Shown: positions 47,349-48,845 of the stretch, one piece after another
How the letters are laid out: each line of letters starts with the position of its first letter
How positions within the stretch are numbered: position 1 is the first letter of the stretch
Assembly: GCA_964369145.1 (NCBI GenBank)
Contig: CAYJEE010000004.1
Location: 1-48,845 of the forward strand
Direction: 5' to 3'
DNA length: 48,845 nt
Source of the DNA: UBA910 sp964369145
GTDB taxonomy: Bacteria > Patescibacteriota > Minisyncoccia > Phycocordibacterales > DATDWN01
Notes under the pieces: generated by a model
What the model was told of the DNA's origin: nothing
The model's input: only the letters and a program-made list of their open reading frames with translations
Database searches by the model: none
Position numbers and translations under genes: made by a program

Positions 47349-48845
47349 TTAATTATTTTTAATAAATATCTTCCATATGTTATTTGTATTGATATACCAC
47401 TCATGGATTGTCAGGAACCGTTCGCCCGATATGGTAGGTTGTCCCAGGGTAATATTTTTTACGTTTGTAGGAGTGATATAGATAAAGTAAGGAGCGTAGA
47501 GAAACACGGCGGGGATATCTGCACGTATTTCTGTTTTAAAGGTTTCTAAGTATTTTTTCTTTATAGTTTCGTCTGTTGTTTTTCTATAGTCTTCAAGTAG
47601 TTTATCAGTTTTTGGGTTTGCGTACAGTGCGATATTGAGTCCAGGGTCATTGCGCTGAGATGAGTGCCAAAATGGATACAGATCGAGGTCTCGTCCGAGC
47701 ACTTCTCCGAAAAGAAGGGTGTCGTATTTACGTGGACGTATAATGTTTTGATTTAAGTCTCCGACTTCAAATATTTTGACATCGACACGTGCTCCGAGTT
47801 GTTGCCATCGTTTTTGGATACTTTGAGCGAGTGCTTTTAGTTCAGGTGCATCTGATGTTGAGATTGAAAATGCGAGAATCTCGGTGTCTTTGCCAGTTTT
47901 CTTTTGGTAGACTCCGGTCTCATCAAAACTCCATCCTGCTTTTTCGAGGATTGCTCGAGCTTGAGTTATCTGTTCATCAGGTGAGGTTGTGAGAGGGAGT
48001 GCTTTGTCTGTGTGAAGAGGTCCGTCGATTACCTGCCCATAACCCGAAAGAACTTCTTGGATCATCTGGTCTTTATGGAGCACAGAGTCCAATGCGAGGC
48101 GAACTTCTTTGTTTACGAGCACAGGAGCTTGGCTTTGGTTAAAGAATACTCCAAATACTCGAGGAAGTGGTGGGGTAAGAACTTTTGTCCCTGTCTTTCG
48201 TAAAAGTGCTACGTTTTGAGGTGAAATGCTATTTACACTTTCTATGTCTCCATTTTGAAATGCATCAAGAAGATTTTTCTCATTTGTGTAAAATTTGAGA
48301 ACGAGTGTGTCTATAAAAGGTTTTCCAAGTGCGTATTTTTTAAATGACTGAAGTGTGTATTCTGCTGGCAATCCTGAGTCACTGGTTGTAAATGAATCGA
48401 TCATGTATGGTCCACTCCCAACAGGGGTTGTATTAAATGTGCTGAAAGGGAAGCTTTCATTGTCTACATTTTTCCAAATATGCTTTGGAAGAATGCCGAG
48501 TGTTGTATTTTGTATAAATGGTGAGTACGCCTGTTTGAGTGTAAACTGAATTGTTTTTTCGTTTATCTTGTCTACACGGACTCCATCCCAGTTGCTTCTT
48601 CGGGGACTTTTAAGGAAAGCATCTTGTGCTTTTTGTATAGTAAATTCTACGTCATCGGTCGTGACTTTTTTACCGTCGTGAAAATAGATATCATCCCTGA
48701 GTACAAAGGTGTATGTAAGACCGTCATCTGAAATGCTATAGCTTTCAGCAAGATCGTTGCGGAGCCCTCCTTCAGGGACAGCTTTAAGTAGTCCTGAGTA
48801 TATGAGTGAAGTCATGTCTCGATCAGCATCAGATATTGCAAGTAT
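47349..48845 (-). CDS. peptide/oligopeptide ABC solute-binding protein, family 5 (partial)
   Basis: The frame stays open to the right edge, so the N-terminus (signal, first strands) lies beyond it; about 498 residues are visible. SBP family 5 features: LAISDADRDMTSLIYSGLLK, LVFVLRDDIYFHDGKKVTTD-type block (here YTFVLRDDIYFHDGKKVTTD), PVGSGPYMIDSF, SVNSISPQNVALL and FGVFFNQSQAP. Such proteins bind peptides outside the membrane and pass them to an ABC permease, none of which is in the window. Candidate-phyla bacteria lack most amino-acid synthesis, so peptide uptake fits (inference). Confidence 0.9.
   Translation of the reverse strand: MLAISDADRDMTSLIYSGLLKAVPEGGLRNDLAESYSISDDGLTYTFVLRDDIYFHDGKKVTTDDVEFTIQKAQDAFLKSPRRSNWDGVRVDKINEKTIQFTLKQAYSPFIQNTTLGILPKHIWKNVDNESFPFSTFNTTPVGSGPYMIDSFTTSDSGLPAEYTLQSFKKYALGKPFIDTLVLKFYTNEKNLLDAFQNGDIESVNSISPQNVALLRKTGTKVLTPPLPRVFGVFFNQSQAPVLVNKEVRLALDSVLHKDQMIQEVLSGYGQVIDGPLHTDKALPLTTSPDEQITQARAILEKAGWSFDETGVYQKKTGKDTEILAFSISTSDAPELKALAQSIQKRWQQLGARVDVKIFEVGDLNQNIIRPRKYDTLLFGEVLGRDLDLYPFWHSSQRNDPGLNIALYANPKTDKLLEDYRKTTDETIKKKYLETFKTEIRADIPAVFLYAPYFIYITPTNVKNITLGQPTISGERFLTIHEWYINTNNIWKIFIKNN

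Noticed and set aside
1..48845. CRISPR array or restriction/defence island.
   Set aside because: No regularly spaced repeats of the CRISPR type and no cas, methylase-endonuclease or toxin-antitoxin motifs were found.

Overview
This 48.8 kb window looks like part of a genome from the Candidate Phyla Radiation (Patescibacteria), most likely a Parcubacteria-type organism. The evidence is the AT-rich coding, short proteins with a single N-terminal anchor, a fragmented type IV pilus locus with several pseudopilins, pared-down DNA repair and tRNA-editing proteins that lack metal-binding cysteines, a short RF2, and a SWIB-domain protein. This placement is inferred from gene style; no rRNA is present. 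The standard code fits: an RF2 with the SPF tripeptide is encoded and TGA is used as a stop. There is one 100-N assembly gap (9080-9179).

Layout. 1-7.9 kb: recG, a [4Fe-4S]-less MutY-like glycosylase, ung, small anchored proteins, two Ser tRNAs and comF. 7.9-18.8 kb: a type IV pilus locus (pilM, pilN, pilO, an unknown anchored protein, pilB, a CheY-like receiver, pilT, pilC, major pilin, pilD, four pseudopilin-like genes). 18.8-23.9 kb: ligA, gatC-gatA and an SH3-repeat membrane protein. 23.9-25.7 kb: tRNA-fMet, a helix-turn-helix protein that overlaps tRNA-Met, tRNA-Asp, a candidate structured RNA and tRNA-Thr, with hairpin-rich repeats. 25.7-34.4 kb: methyltransferase, prfB, ftsEX, pyrG, tRNA-Gln, NUDIX, VOC, DoxX-like and pyrD. 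34.4-38.5 kb: SWIB protein, small membrane proteins, another pilin-like gene. 38.5-42.8 kb: a carotenoid cluster (UbiA-type prenyltransferase, crtI, crtB, polyprenyl synthase). 42.8-48.8 kb: envelope proteins, an MFS carrier, a GC-rich Flp-like pilin cassette beside a large inverted repeat, RNase J, and the end of a peptide-binding protein.

Two expression styles coexist. Many genes have a TATACT/TATAAT box ending exactly 6-7 bases before the start codon and no ribosome binding site, which predicts leaderless mRNAs. A few GC-richer genes (2688, 37992, 45018) have -35/-10 promoters, Shine-Dalgarno sites and strong terminators, and look acquired.

The most unusual material is around tRNA genes. 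At three loci (tRNA-Ser(ACT), tRNA-fMet, tRNA-Thr) degenerate direct and inverted copies of the 3' end of the tRNA gene follow the gene, interleaved with short hairpins of unrelated sequence. Similar hairpins interrupt the coding regions of mutY and ligA. Both Met tRNAs carry a paired A18/G55 change, and five of seven tRNA genes end in the discriminator base plus CA instead of CCA.
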